The translations under genes were made by a program, and so were the position numbers. Positions 15,267 to 22,917 of a stretch of DNA of 30,172 bases are shown in pieces (positions within the stretch are counted from its first letter, which is position 1; every line of letters begins with the position of its first letter). This stretch comes from Thiotrichaceae bacterium. GTDB lineage: Bacteria > Pseudomonadota > Gammaproteobacteria > Thiotrichales > Thiotrichaceae. The stretch lies in contig JALVDQ010000211.1 of the NCBI GenBank assembly GCA_027008885.1, positions 1-30,172 of the forward strand. The letters run 5' to 3'. Under the pieces are notes generated by a model that saw only the letters and a program-made list of their open reading frames with translations, had not been told where the DNA came from and did no database searches.

Positions 15267-15974
15267 CTATAGAACAAGTTTTTTTGCCAAATGCTTTAAT
15301 CTTTTTTGATGAAGCAAATAATCAGGATCACAGCCTTCCACCAGATTCCAAAATCTTCTGGAGTGATTCATTTCCCTGGTATGACAAAGTTCATGGATCA
15401 TGACATAGCGAACAATATTTTCGTCAAAAAACAGTAGTTTGCTATTAAGGCTAATATTCCGCTTCTGAGAACAACTTCCCCATCGGGTTTTTTGGGAGCG
15501 TACTGTCAATCGTCCATAACTAAATTCATATTGCTCAGCCAGATCATTCAACATGCCTGAAAATACGGGTTTTGCCTTGCCTTGACACCATTTATTAATG
15601 AGTTTTTTCAATAGCTCCCTGTTTTCTATATCCCCTTTTATCTCAAGAATATTATTTGGCTTCTCCATTAAAAAAGTATCACAGCGAGTTTCTGCCAACA
15701 AAACAAGTTTCCATTTCTGTTTGAGTAACTTCAAATCAAGTAATGCAGGAAACTCATCCAGAACTGGTACATCTTTTAGTTTGCGCTCAATCCAGTCCAC
15801 TTTGCTTTGAATAAATTCCTGAGCATGATCAAGCCTTGCTTTTTCAGGCAAAACCAAAGTTAATGTACCAGAGTTTGAAAGCTTTACTATAATGCGCTTT
15901 GCCCGCACAGAACGAGTAATCTGGTATGGATAAGTCTGCCCGGTCGATAGCCGCAAGCAGTTGTTTTTAGACAT
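15267..15974 (-). CDS. YgjP-like M48-type metallopeptidase domain protein
   Basis: A 235-residue predicted zinc metallopeptidase of the YgjP/DUF45 group. It has the N-terminal strand-rich region YQITRSVRAKRIIVKLSNSG with LTLVLP, then the family signature SQKTRWGSCSQKRNISLN (160-177). The zinc site follows: YVMIHELCHTREMNHSRRFW with H194, E195, H198 and H204. The chosen start is the ATG at 15974, which overlaps the stop of the upstream AI-2E gene by 8 bp (ATGTCTAA); a longer frame to 16073 exists, but those 33 residues lie inside the AI-2E gene and look unrelated to the family. Substrates of this family are unknown. Confidence 0.88.
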   Translation of the reverse strand: MSKNNCLRLSTGQTYPYQITRSVRAKRIIVKLSNSGTLTLVLPEKARLDHAQEFIQSKVDWIERKLKDVPVLDEFPALLDLKLLKQKWKLVLLAETRCDTFLMEKPNNILEIKGDIENRELLKKLINKWCQGKAKPVFSGMLNDLAEQYEFSYGRLTVRSQKTRWGSCSQKRNISLNSKLLFFDENIVRYVMIHELCHTREMNHSRRFWNLVEGCDPDYLLHQKRLKHLAKKLVL

Positions 15975-17028
15975 TTGCTGATAGATTATCCGGCCATGAA
16001 TTAATGACTGCGTGGATAAGTGTCGCCAAAGGTATTGCAAAAAATACTCCCCAAATACCCCACAAGCCACCAAAAATTAACACCGCAACGATAATTGCGG
16101 CGGGATGCAAATTTACCATTTCAGAGAAAAGCAAGGGAACCAGAAGATTACCATCCAGAAACTGTATAACACCATAAGCGATAAGAACATAAAGTGTTTC
16201 ACTGCTAAAGCCCCACTGAAAATAAGCAATTATTGCAACCGGCAAAGTCACAATAGCTGCTCCTACATACGGAATTAACACTGAAACACCAACAGAAAAA
16301 GATAGAAGCACGGCATAATTCAAGCCAAAAATTAAAAAGGTAATGTAAGTAACCACCCAGATAATCAGTATTTCAACAAATTTGCCCCTGACATAGCCAG
16401 CGATCTTTCCATTCATTTCATTCCATACAACAGATACGAGCTTACGATCCTTTGGTAAAAACTTTTTAAAAAATCCCAGTATTTTCTCTTTGTCAATTAA
16501 AAAGAAGAATATCAATAACGGCACAACAATAAGATACACCATATAAGTCAATACATTACCTACTGATGAAATAGAGGAACTGACAAAACTTTGAGAAAAT
16601 TCTGTAATCTGCCCCTTGATACCCGTCAGAAGCTCAACAACTTGTTGTTCAGAAATAAGATTGGGATACTTTTCGGGTAACTGCATTATCAGCTCCTGTC
16701 CCTTTGCAAACATCCCCGGAATCTCCAGAATAAATTCGGTGCCCTGCCTTACCAAAAGAGGAGCTAAAATAAACAAAACAACGAGTAAAAAAATCACAAA
16801 CAAGCTAAAAGTAAGAATAATGGCAGCAATTCGGGGAATTTTATGCCTGACACAAGTTAAAACCACGCCATCCAGTAAATACGCAATAATAACCGCCGCC
16901 AAAAGCGGGGCGAGAATATCACCCAGGAAATACAACAACATGGCACTGATAACCAGTAACAATGCCAAAATAGCCACTTGAGGATCATTAAAGTGCTTGC
17001 TATACCAATCATTTATTAACTTTATCAT
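15967..17028 (-). CDS. AI-2E family transporter
   Basis: A 353-residue inner-membrane protein with about 8 hydrophobic segments (near 15-35, 38-55, 66-92, 150-176, 213-232, 236-265, 272-290 and 300-340). The conserved C-terminal block is FLDGNLLVPLLFSEMVNLHP followed by AAIIVAVLIFGGLWGIWG. The family includes TqsA (autoinducer-2 export), PerM and Na+/H+ antiporter-like members, so the substrate cannot be inferred from sequence. It sits in a tight operon: 6 bp after the 135-residue protein and overlapping the YgjP-like gene by 8 bp. Confidence 0.88.
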   Translation of the reverse strand: MIKLINDWYSKHFNDPQVAILALLLVISAMLLYFLGDILAPLLAAVIIAYLLDGVVLTCVRHKIPRIAAIILTFSLFVIFLLVVLFILAPLLVRQGTEFILEIPGMFAKGQELIMQLPEKYPNLISEQQVVELLTGIKGQITEFSQSFVSSSISSVGNVLTYMVYLIVVPLLIFFFLIDKEKILGFFKKFLPKDRKLVSVVWNEMNGKIAGYVRGKFVEILIIWVVTYITFLIFGLNYAVLLSFSVGVSVLIPYVGAAIVTLPVAIIAYFQWGFSSETLYVLIAYGVIQFLDGNLLVPLLFSEMVNLHPAAIIVAVLIFGGLWGIWGVFFAIPLATLIHAVINSWPDNLSANV

Positions 17029-17034
17029 AGATGG

Positions 17035-17442
17035 CTATTTTACTTTTTTATTGTTATTTTTCAACTTGTTGTACTCATTAATAAATAATATTTCAAGTTC
17101 ATCAATGACCTCTTCTGCCCTTTTTCCCTGCATGATATGAGAAGTCATTAATCCCGAGATTGGATGTAAAAGATCTTCCTTGTTTACCATCGGATAAGTT
17201 GCTGTAAGTCTTTTTATCGCCTTGACCACACTTTCAGATTCTGGTCTTGGAATATCCAGGGGTTCAGCTGAAACAGACATTACCTCATCAACCAGAACAG
17301 GTTCTTGTGAAGCATTGCGTGACTGCAAAAATTCAGCAAAAACAATAAGCATTTCTTTATTCGAGTCATCAAGCGACTTAAACAGTTTTATAAGCTTTCG
17401 TTCGTGCTTATTTGTTTGTGGGACAGGCATACCAGGAAACAT
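17035..17442 (-). CDS. Hypothetical 135-residue helical protein
   Basis: I do not recognise a family. It has no signal peptide or membrane segment. The N-terminal part (12-42, KHERKLIKLFKSLDDSNKEM and LIVFAEFLQSR) is predicted helical and resembles short dimerising helices. The middle (50-72) is acidic and Pro-rich, and the C-terminal half (75-128) is helical again (VVKAIKRLTATYPM, SHIMQGKRAEEVIDELEILF), ending in a Lys/Asn-rich tail. It is probably cytoplasmic. It is the first gene of a three-gene operon, 6 bp before the AI-2E permease, so it may act with it. Confidence 0.7.
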   Translation of the reverse strand: MFPGMPVPQTNKHERKLIKLFKSLDDSNKEMLIVFAEFLQSRNASQEPVLVDEVMSVSAEPLDIPRPESESVVKAIKRLTATYPMVNKEDLLHPISGLMTSHIMQGKRAEEVIDELEILFINEYNKLKNNNKKVK

Positions 17443-17493
17443 AAATAATTACACAGATTAAATGGCAGTGGCTCAAACTGGTGTTTTGCAGAT

Positions 17494-17571
17494 CAGGTTA
17501 GCCTGAGCGTAACCTGACAAGACTGTAGAACTCTGTTGGATTAGGTTGGATTACGCTACGCTAATCCAACC
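17494..17571. repeat. Paired REP-like palindromes (inverse of 21731-21802)
   Basis: Palindrome 1 is CAGGTTA (17494-17500) with TAACCTG (17510-17516). Palindrome 2 is GGTTGGATTA (17544-17553) with TAATCCAACC (17562-17571). The stretch 17544-17594, which also includes CTGCGCATTGAGTAAATC, is repeated in reverse at 21709-21760 with one substitution and one inserted base. Two palindromes in a row resemble bacterial BIME units. Confidence 0.8.
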
Positions 17572-17614
17572 TGCGCATTGAGTAAATCAACAGGTTTAAT
17601 CCGCCACCGATTAA

Positions 17615-17682
17615 ATTAAAAAAGTCCTGACAAAGAAACAAGAACTTTCACATGCAGCAAAAATTCTTTTTTCGGCAGGACT
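17615..17682 (-). terminator. Probable terminator of the LysR gene
   Basis: On the minus strand AGTCCTG (17682-17676) pairs with CAGGACT (17629-17623), followed by TTTTTTAATTTAA. The 46-nt interior can form a second AT-rich stem (AAAAAAGAA with TTCTTGTTTCTTT). It lies 70 bp after the lysR stop. Confidence 0.6.
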
Positions 17683-17751
17683 CTATAATTTACAGCGTAA
17701 TTGTCTCTATGTATACAAAATTACTTGAAGACTTCCATAAGGAAAATCAAT

Positions 17752-18651
17752 TCAGGCATTCTCCTTGCAATAATTTCTGGCAAATTCAAGCAACTCTTCC
17801 ATAGTTCGCACACGAAACTTTTGCCTCTGGCGTACAAAAGAAAATTCACGGCTTAACGGTGGATCAAGCGGTATTGCCTTGAGAGTGCCCAATTTTAGTT
17901 CTTTTGAGACACTAACACTTGAGAGCACCGAAATTCCCATTCCGGCTTCAATAGCGCCCTTAACAGCTTCGGGACTACCCAGCTCCAGACAGGCTTTCAA
18001 CGCATGTTTACCAAACCCCTGGGAACGCAGGTAATCTACAATCACTCCTCTTGTACCAGAGCCCTCTTCACGGCAAATGAAAGGGTATTGAAGCATTTCC
18101 TTTACCGGAACTTTTTTCTTGTTTGCGAGTTCATGATCTGTTGGCACCACCACCACAAGCTCATCCTCCCGACAAACTTCAACCAAAAGGTTTTTATTCG
18201 TCACGGGACCTTCAACAACTCCCAGATCAATGACATTATTCTCAACCATTGAAACAATGCCTTCGGTATTTGAAACACGCAATCTAAGCAAAACTTCGGG
18301 ATTTTTTGCATTAAAATCACCCAATAATGCCGGAAGCATATATTCAGAAATCGTGGTTGAAGCACCGAGTGTCAGTGAACCACTAATACTGCCTGTAATT
18401 TCCCGAATCGCATTATCCATCTCGGCATATTTTTCAAAAACTCCTTCTGCATACTCAAATGCCACATGTCCTGCTTCTGTAAGTGTCACTTTATTATGAG
18501 CACGATCAAACAAACGTGTATCAAACTGCTCCTCAAGCTGACGTATCTGAAACGTAACGGCTGGCTGTGTCATATGCAAAACTTCAGCTGCCTTGGTAAA
18601 GCTTAACAAGCGGGCAACAGCATGAAAGACTTGCAATCTCCTATCTGACAT
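17752..18651 (-). CDS. LysR family transcriptional regulator
   Basis: The 299-residue protein has an N-terminal winged helix-turn-helix (about 4-62; recognition region FTKAAEVLHMTQPAVTFQIR at 18-37) and a LysR substrate-binding domain (about 90-293) with LTLGASTTISEYMLPALLGDF, DLGVVEGPV and FICREEGSGTRGV. These features place it near the CysJI-regulator, RbcR and CbbR group, so it could respond to sulfur, nitrogen or carbon status; the effector is not readable from sequence. It stands alone, with a terminator on its 3' side and an inverted-repeat element upstream. The nearest plausible targets are ccoS and acs to its right, but it does not share a divergent promoter with either. Confidence 0.9.
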   Translation of the reverse strand: MSDRRLQVFHAVARLLSFTKAAEVLHMTQPAVTFQIRQLEEQFDTRLFDRAHNKVTLTEAGHVAFEYAEGVFEKYAEMDNAIREITGSISGSLTLGASTTISEYMLPALLGDFNAKNPEVLLRLRVSNTEGIVSMVENNVIDLGVVEGPVTNKNLLVEVCREDELVVVVPTDHELANKKKVPVKEMLQYPFICREEGSGTRGVIVDYLRSQGFGKHALKACLELGSPEAVKGAIEAGMGISVLSSVSVSKELKLGTLKAIPLDPPLSREFSFVRQRQKFRVRTMEELLEFARNYCKENA

Positions 18652-19031
18652 AAAATATTTCTCCTAAAATTTAATCTCGCAACAATTCCAAAAATCAATC
18701 ATTGACTTTTGGTTCTTTCTTATATTTATTTCATTATTTACTTATATATAGCTTTTATAAAAGCAAAAAGCAAAAGCAATTTTACCTATTTATGTAAGTA
18801 CCCAAGCAAAATTAATTTAACAAAATTTCATTTCCTGTTTTTTGATATTCAAGGCATTGCAACGGAGCATAGTGGGCTATGTGACCAAAGCAATAACGAA
18901 GAAGATCAGAAAAACAGGGGTTAAATTGTTAGATTAATTTTGAGCGGTTAAGTGCATGATCACCCCCATATTCACTTCAAATTGATCAAATCAGCTTGCT
19001 TTGCTATGACTACTCATATTTCCAGGCAGGT
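18652..19031. other. 380-bp gap between lysR and ccoS
   Basis: No gene is seen. It holds the AT-rich upstream region of lysR (18652-18780), the inverted-repeat element copy B (18807-18942) and the 3' untranslated region of ccoS. A short segment, CTCATATTTCCAGGCAGGTT (19013-19032), is repeated at 19514-19533 with one change. Confidence 0.5.
18807..18942 (+). repeat. 136-bp MITE-like inverted-repeat element, copy B
   Basis: It begins CAAAATTAATTTAAC, ends GTTAGATTAATTTTG, and its centre has CATAGTGGGCTATG. It is the reverse of copy A (9397-9533). Shared inner blocks are GATCTTCTTCGTTATTGCTT (here as its complement) and GGCATTGC. TAAGTACCC lies just to the left (18795-18803). Confidence 0.85.
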
Positions 19032-19310
19032 TTACGAGCCATTAACTTTTTTTACAGCGCCTTTTACAGCGTCTTTTACAACTACAATGTCTTCTTCAAC
19101 AGCTCCTTCAGGGGTGTTTGGAGTATCAACTGAATCAGCTGGTTTTACCTTGTGTCCAGGTATTCTAGGGTCATCGTCATCCATTAAAATACGATAAGCG
19201 GGACCATCCAGATCATCATATTGACCACTTTTTACTGTTAAAATAAACGCAATCACAACGATCAACATGACCAATACACCTAATAGAATCGTCATTGATA
19301 AAGCATTCAT
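19032..19310 (-). CDS. ccoS: CcoS-like cbb3 oxidase assembly protein, extended C terminus
   Basis: A 92-residue protein with one N-terminal membrane segment (about 6-27) followed by VKSGQYDDLDGPAYRILMDD (26-45). The pattern [VS]-x-SGQ[FY]DDL-x-GPA-x-RIL-x-DDD is the CcoS signature; CcoS is needed for maturation of cbb3 cytochrome c oxidase. Its C-terminal half (50-92) is an extra Pro/Glu/Val/Lys-rich tail (PADSVDTPNTPEGAVEED, VVVKDAVKGAVKK), whereas CcoS is usually 45-70 residues long. The usual neighbours ccoN, O, P, G, H and I are not here, so the gene is an orphan, sitting alone between the LysR gene and acs. Confidence 0.85.
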   Translation of the reverse strand: MNALSMTILLGVLVMLIVVIAFILTVKSGQYDDLDGPAYRILMDDDDPRIPGHKVKPADSVDTPNTPEGAVEEDIVVVKDAVKGAVKKVNGS

Positions 19311-19741
19311 GTCATAGCCATTGAAATAATTAAAAAAAAGTTACAATAATTGTGGTATATAATACCTGATTCGGTGCCAAACTATGATCATATGAAATTA
19401 TTTGCACATAATCCATGCCAAAATATAACGGTATGTTTTAGAAGCTCTCCGGAAATAGTGAGCCTTCTGCGGAAAAGCCGAATTTGGCTGGATTTTTCCT
19501 CAGTTTTGTTATCACTCATATTTCCAGACAGGTTCTTGCAGCAAGAATGGCAGCAGAAATGAAAGTTGACAAAACCAAAACAAATCACATATAAACACCC
19601 GCAGCTTGTAAATACTAATGGTAAAACATCATGATTAGCAATCAATTTAGCTAAACCATAATAAACCTTGGTTACACAACAAAGTTATACAACAATCTTT
19701 AAGCAAGCTCACATCATTATCATCTAAGTTGGAGAAAATAA
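19311..19741. other. 431-bp acs upstream region
   Basis: No convincing gene is seen. A stem GGAAAAGCC (19471-19479) with GGC and TTTTTCC (to 19499) is possible, in an otherwise structure-poor region. The last 60 bp before acs are AT-rich. GGAGA (19731-19735) gives a ribosome-binding site for acs, 6 bases before the ATG. A clear sigma70 or sigma54 promoter could not be fixed by eye. Confidence 0.4.
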
Positions 19742-21685
19742 ATGTCTGAAAATGTTTACCCTGTCCCTGAAGAATTTGCCAAGCAGGCGAATATCAATGC
19801 AGAACAATATAATGAAATGTATCAACAGTCTGTTGATAACCCTGATCAATTCTGGGCTGAACAAGCTAACAAATACGTTTCCTGGTTTAAACCGTGGGAT
19901 ACAGTATCAGACTGGAGTTTTGACCAGGCTGACCTTCATATCAAATGGTTTGATGGAGCAAAACTTAATGTCTCTTACAACTGTCTGGATCAACATCTGG
20001 AGACCAGGGGGGATCAAACAGCAATTATCTGGGAAGGGGATAACCCGGATGAAGACAAGCACATTACTTATAATGAACTCCATGCCGAAGTATGTCAATT
20101 TTCAAATGTATTAAAGGATCGGGGGGTTAAAAAAGGCGACCGGGTATCACTCTATATGCCAATGATCCCAGAAGCTGCTGTTGCCATGCTCGCCTGTGCC
20201 CGAATTGGTGCGATTCATTCAGTTGTCTTTGGTGGTTTTTCACCTGATGCATTAAAAAGCAGAATTTTGGATTCAGACTGCCAGGTTGTAATAACAGCCG
20301 ACCAGTCCATGCGTGGCGGAAAAAAGGTGCCTTTAAAAGCCAATGCGGATAAGGCACTGGAAGGCTGTCCCAATGTGCATACCTGCGTCGTTGTAAAACG
20401 TGGTGGTGACCCCGTTGATTGGAACGATGAACGCGATATTTGGTACGATGAAGCCGTATCTGCAGCCAGCACGGATTGTCCGGCAGAAGAAATGGATGCC
20501 GAAGACCCACTCTTCATTCTTTACACATCCGGTTCAACTGGCACTCCCAAAGGTGTTTTACACACGACGGGCGGCTATCTGGTTCAGGCGGCCATGTCGC
20601 ATAAACTGGTATTTGACTATAAAGATGGCGAAGTCTACTGGTGTACTGCCGATGTTGGCTGGATTACAGGTCACACCTACATCATATATGGACCACTGAC
20701 CAATGGTGCAACCACACTAATGTTTGAAGGCATACCAACCTACCCTGACGCATCACGCTTCTGGCAAGTGATTGACAAACACCAGGTCGCAAGTTTTTAT
20801 ACTGCTCCAACCGCGATACGCGCGCTCATGTCAGCCGGTGATGAACCCGTCAGGAAAACCTCACGCTCATCGCTACGTCTATTGGGCACGGTTGGCGAGC
20901 CAATAAACCCTGAAGCCTGGGAATGGTACTACAACGTGGTGGGTGACAAACGCTGCCCCATTGTAGATACCTGGTGGCAGACCGAAACAGGCGCACACAT
21001 GATGACCCCCCTGCCCGGCGTTCACAACCTCAAGCCCGGCTCAGCCATGGCACCTTTCTTTGGCGCACAACCTGTATTGCTTGATGATGAAGGCAATGAA
21101 ATCGAAGGCAACCCTGCCGCTGGCAATCTCGCCATGAAAGCCCCCTGGCCATCCATGATGCGCACAGTTTATGGTGATCACAAACGCTTTTATGAAACCT
21201 ACTTTGCGATGTTTAAAGGTTATTATTTCACGGGTGATGGCGCACGCCGTGATGAAGATGGCGATTACTGGATCACAGGTCGTGTCGATGATGTACTCAA
21301 TGTCTCAGGTCACAGACTGGGTACAGCAGAGATCGAATCCGCTCTGGTACTTCATCCCAAAGTTGCAGAGGCTGCCGTGGTAGGCTACCCGCATGAAATC
21401 ACCGGTCAGGGCATTTATGCCTATGTCACACTGATGGCAGGAGAAACAGGAACAGACGAGCTTAAAACCGAGCTTGTTGCCCTGGTAAGAAAGGAAATCG
21501 GTCCCATAGCCAAAGTGAATATTATCCAGTGGGCGCCAGGATTACCCAAAACCCGCTCTGGAAAGATCATGCGCCGTATTCTCAGAAAAATTGCAGTGAA
21601 TGAAGTTGATGAACTCGGCGATACATCAACTCTCGCCGACCCATCTGTGGTTGATGATCTTATCGAGAACAGGGAAAACAAATAG
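19742..21685 (+). CDS. acs: Acetyl-coenzyme A synthetase
   Basis: This enzyme makes acetyl-CoA from acetate, ATP and CoA by way of acetyl-AMP. The 647-residue length is standard. Seen are the N-terminal ACAS domain ([20 protein letters not shown]), the P-loop [11 protein letters not shown] (261-271), the acetate-pocket motif WWQTETG (411-417), the hinge and core sequence [17 protein letters not shown] with [18 protein letters not shown], and the C-terminal [11 protein letters not shown] with the regulatory/catalytic lysine at K608. All key residues are present, so it should be active and open to acetylation control. It is a single-gene unit, followed by REP palindromes and a bidirectional terminator. 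Confidence 0.98.
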   Translation: MSENVYPVPEEFAKQANINAEQYNEMYQQSVDNPDQFWAEQANKYVSWFKPWDTVSDWSFDQADLHIKWFDGAKLNVSYNCLDQHLETRGDQTAIIWEGDNPDEDKHITYNELHAEVCQFSNVLKDRGVKKGDRVSLYMPMIPEAAVAMLACARIGAIHSVVFGGFSPDALKSRILDSDCQVVITADQSMRGGKKVPLKANADKALEGCPNVHTCVVVKRGGDPVDWNDERDIWYDEAVSAASTDCPAEEMDAEDPLFILYTSGSTGTPKGVLHTTGGYLVQAAMSHKLVFDYKDGEVYWCTADVGWITGHTYIIYGPLTNGATTLMFEGIPTYPDASRFWQVIDKHQVASFYTAPTAIRALMSAGDEPVRKTSRSSLRLLGTVGEPINPEAWEWYYNVVGDKRCPIVDTWWQTETGAHMMTPLPGVHNLKPGSAMAPFFGAQPVLLDDEGNEIEGNPAAGNLAMKAPWPSMMRTVYGDHKRFYETYFAMFKGYYFTGDGARRDEDGDYWITGRVDDVLNVSGHRLGTAEIESALVLHPKVAEAAVVGYPHEITGQGIYAYVTLMAGETGTDELKTELVALVRKEIGPIAKVNIIQWAPGLPKTRSGKIMRRILRKIAVNEVDELGDTSTLADPSVVDDLIENRENK

Positions 21686-21708
21686 TAAAACATAGGTGGT
21701 GAGTTAAG

Positions 21709-21802
21709 CCTGTTGATTTACCCAATGCGCAGGTTGGATTAGCTGTAGCGTAATCCAACATAGTGCCGCGGTTTTGTCGGATTACGCTTGAGCTAATCCG
21801 AC
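21709..21802. repeat. Paired REP-like palindromes, inverse of 17494-17594
   Basis: It starts CCTGTTGATTTACCCAATGC, then GCAGGTTGGATTAGC paired with GTAGCGTAATCCAAC (palindrome about 21731-21760). A second palindrome is GTCGGATTA (21776-21784) with TAATCCGAC (21794-21802). It is located just after acs. Confidence 0.8.
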
Positions 21803-21842
21803 CTGCACAACTGAGCAGTTACGGATTACATTGGGTAGTTAC

Positions 21843-21872
21843 AAAAATATATAAAAAACAGGGGGGATGGGT
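21843..21872 (+). repeat. Dispersed 30-bp core, copy 4
   Basis: A5, TATAT, A6, C, A, G6, ATGGGT, followed by ATCTGAGGACAGAAGACAG and further ACAGAAG units, as after copy 2. Confidence 0.85.
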
Positions 21873-21997
21873 ATCTGAGGACAGAAGACAGAAGACAGAA
21901 GCAAGTCGGTGCATGTAGTCTGCGTTGAGTGTGCGAAATGCGGGATGGTGCGTTTTTAATTACCGCTCCCGTATTTGTTCTTGAATACAGACTATGC

Positions 21998-22026
21998 AAA
22001 ATATGTAAAAAACAGGGGGGATGGGT
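21998..22026 (+). repeat. Dispersed 30-bp core, copy 5 (one A shorter)
   Basis: A4, TATGT, A6, C, A, G6, ATGGGT. It makes the left arm of the terminator at 22007-22047. Confidence 0.85.
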
Positions 22027-22047
22027 TGTTTATCCCTTCTGTTTTTT
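22007..22047. terminator. Bidirectional intrinsic terminator between acs and usp
   Basis: AAAAAACAG (22007-22015) pairs with CTGTTTTTT (22039-22047), and inside it GGGAT (22018-22022) pairs with ATCCC (22032-22036) around a 9-nt loop. The stem is flanked by A and T runs on both strands, so it can end transcripts from both convergent genes. The left arm is part of dispersed core copy 5. Confidence 0.85.
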
Positions 22048-22085
22048 ATAGCCGTGATTTCACCATAATCGTAACCAAAACCAGA

Positions 22086-22913
22086 TCAGTGCGACATAAC
22101 AACAGGCACAATCATGGTGGACAGTATGGTGCGTGTCACGCCGCCAAACAGTTTCTGTTTTAAACTGGGTGTCCCGTAACCGCCCATAACCAGCAGATCA
22201 ATATCATTTTCCGAGATTTGATTGAGTATCACTGTCGGCACATCAAAAGTTCCTGCCGTCACGCGCCGCACAATGGCATTAACACCATGGCGCCCCAGAT
22301 GCGCTGCCAGATCGTCAGCTAACAGCTCGCCCCTGGCGGTTTTATCCTTGCCTTCCTGAACCACCAGAATCATAACCTCACCCATACATTCCAGCATGGG
22401 CAAAACATCATGCACGGCACGGGTTGCAGCAGGCGTTCCATCCCAGGCAATCAGGGCTTTTTCACAGGGAATCCGGTGTGCGCCAATATACGGCATAAAA
22501 AATACCGGACGACCACTGAGCAACAGCACATTTCTGGCGATTTCTTTTACCAGTTCTGCATTTTTATATTTTGGATTAGCCTGTCTGAGTATAATCAAGT
22601 CAAAGTTTCGTGCAAACTGGGCAAGTTTTTTGGAGGCATCGCTGTCACGACCTTTTACGACACTGGTAGCCACCTCAATCTGGTGTTCCTGTGCCTTTAA
22701 TGCAAAATCTTCAACACGTTTATACGCTTCCTGCTCACACATTATTGCCAGGGTCTTTTTATCCGATACTTTTAGATGTGCCGGCTCAATAGACGCCATT
22801 GTCACTCCTGTCAACCTCGCGCCATGCGCTTCTGCCAGAGAGAGTGCTGCCCTGATACGTTCAGGGTTGGAATCCCCATCGTCGATGTATACCATGATGT
22901 CTTTATATTGCAT
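22086..22913 (-). CDS. Tandem-domain universal stress protein (UspA family)
   Basis: The 275-residue protein has two Usp domains. Domain 1 (about 3-140) starts YKDIMVYIDDGDSNPERI and has lost most of the nucleotide-binding glycines (LIILRQANPKYKNAELVKEI). Domain 2 (about 150-275) keeps the ATP-type signature: KALIAWDGTPAATRAV, then LLVMGGYGTPSLKQKLFGGV with the closing TRTILSTMIVPVV. Only the second domain is thus expected to bind nucleotide. It lies 4 bp after the SNF2 gene and is probably cotranscribed with it. The function is stress-related at most; nothing more specific can be read. Confidence 0.9.
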   Translation of the reverse strand: MQYKDIMVYIDDGDSNPERIRAALSLAEAHGARLTGVTMASIEPAHLKVSDKKTLAIMCEQEAYKRVEDFALKAQEHQIEVATSVVKGRDSDASKKLAQFARNFDLIILRQANPKYKNAELVKEIARNVLLLSGRPVFFMPYIGAHRIPCEKALIAWDGTPAATRAVHDVLPMLECMGEVMILVVQEGKDKTARGELLADDLAAHLGRHGVNAIVRRVTAGTFDVPTVILNQISENDIDLLVMGGYGTPSLKQKLFGGVTRTILSTMIVPVVMSH

Positions 22914-22917
22914 AATT

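Larger units (their letters stand above)
21686..22085. other. 400-bp convergent intergenic region packed with repeats
   Basis: Between acs and the Usp gene lie the REP pair (21709-21802), the core copies 4 and 5, an ACAGAAG tandem stretch (21881-21902) and a bidirectional terminator (22007-22047). The 125 bp between core copies (21873-21997) has no resemblance to coding sequence that I can see. Confidence 0.7.

Noticed and set aside
15975..16073. Longer start of the YgjP-like gene
   Set aside because: The extra 33 residues lie wholly inside the AI-2E gene and do not resemble the family N terminus; the 8-bp ATGTCTAA overlap gives a normal coupled start.
19350..19645. Frames on both strands upstream of acs (70 codons plus, 85 codons minus)
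   Set aside because: The minus frame is Cys/Phe-rich at its start but shows no recognised motif, lacks a clear ribosome-binding site, and lies over the acs leader. I could not support either as a gene.
20127..20517. Minus-strand frames inside acs (127 and 100 codons)
   Set aside because: Antisense shadows of a highly conserved enzyme gene.
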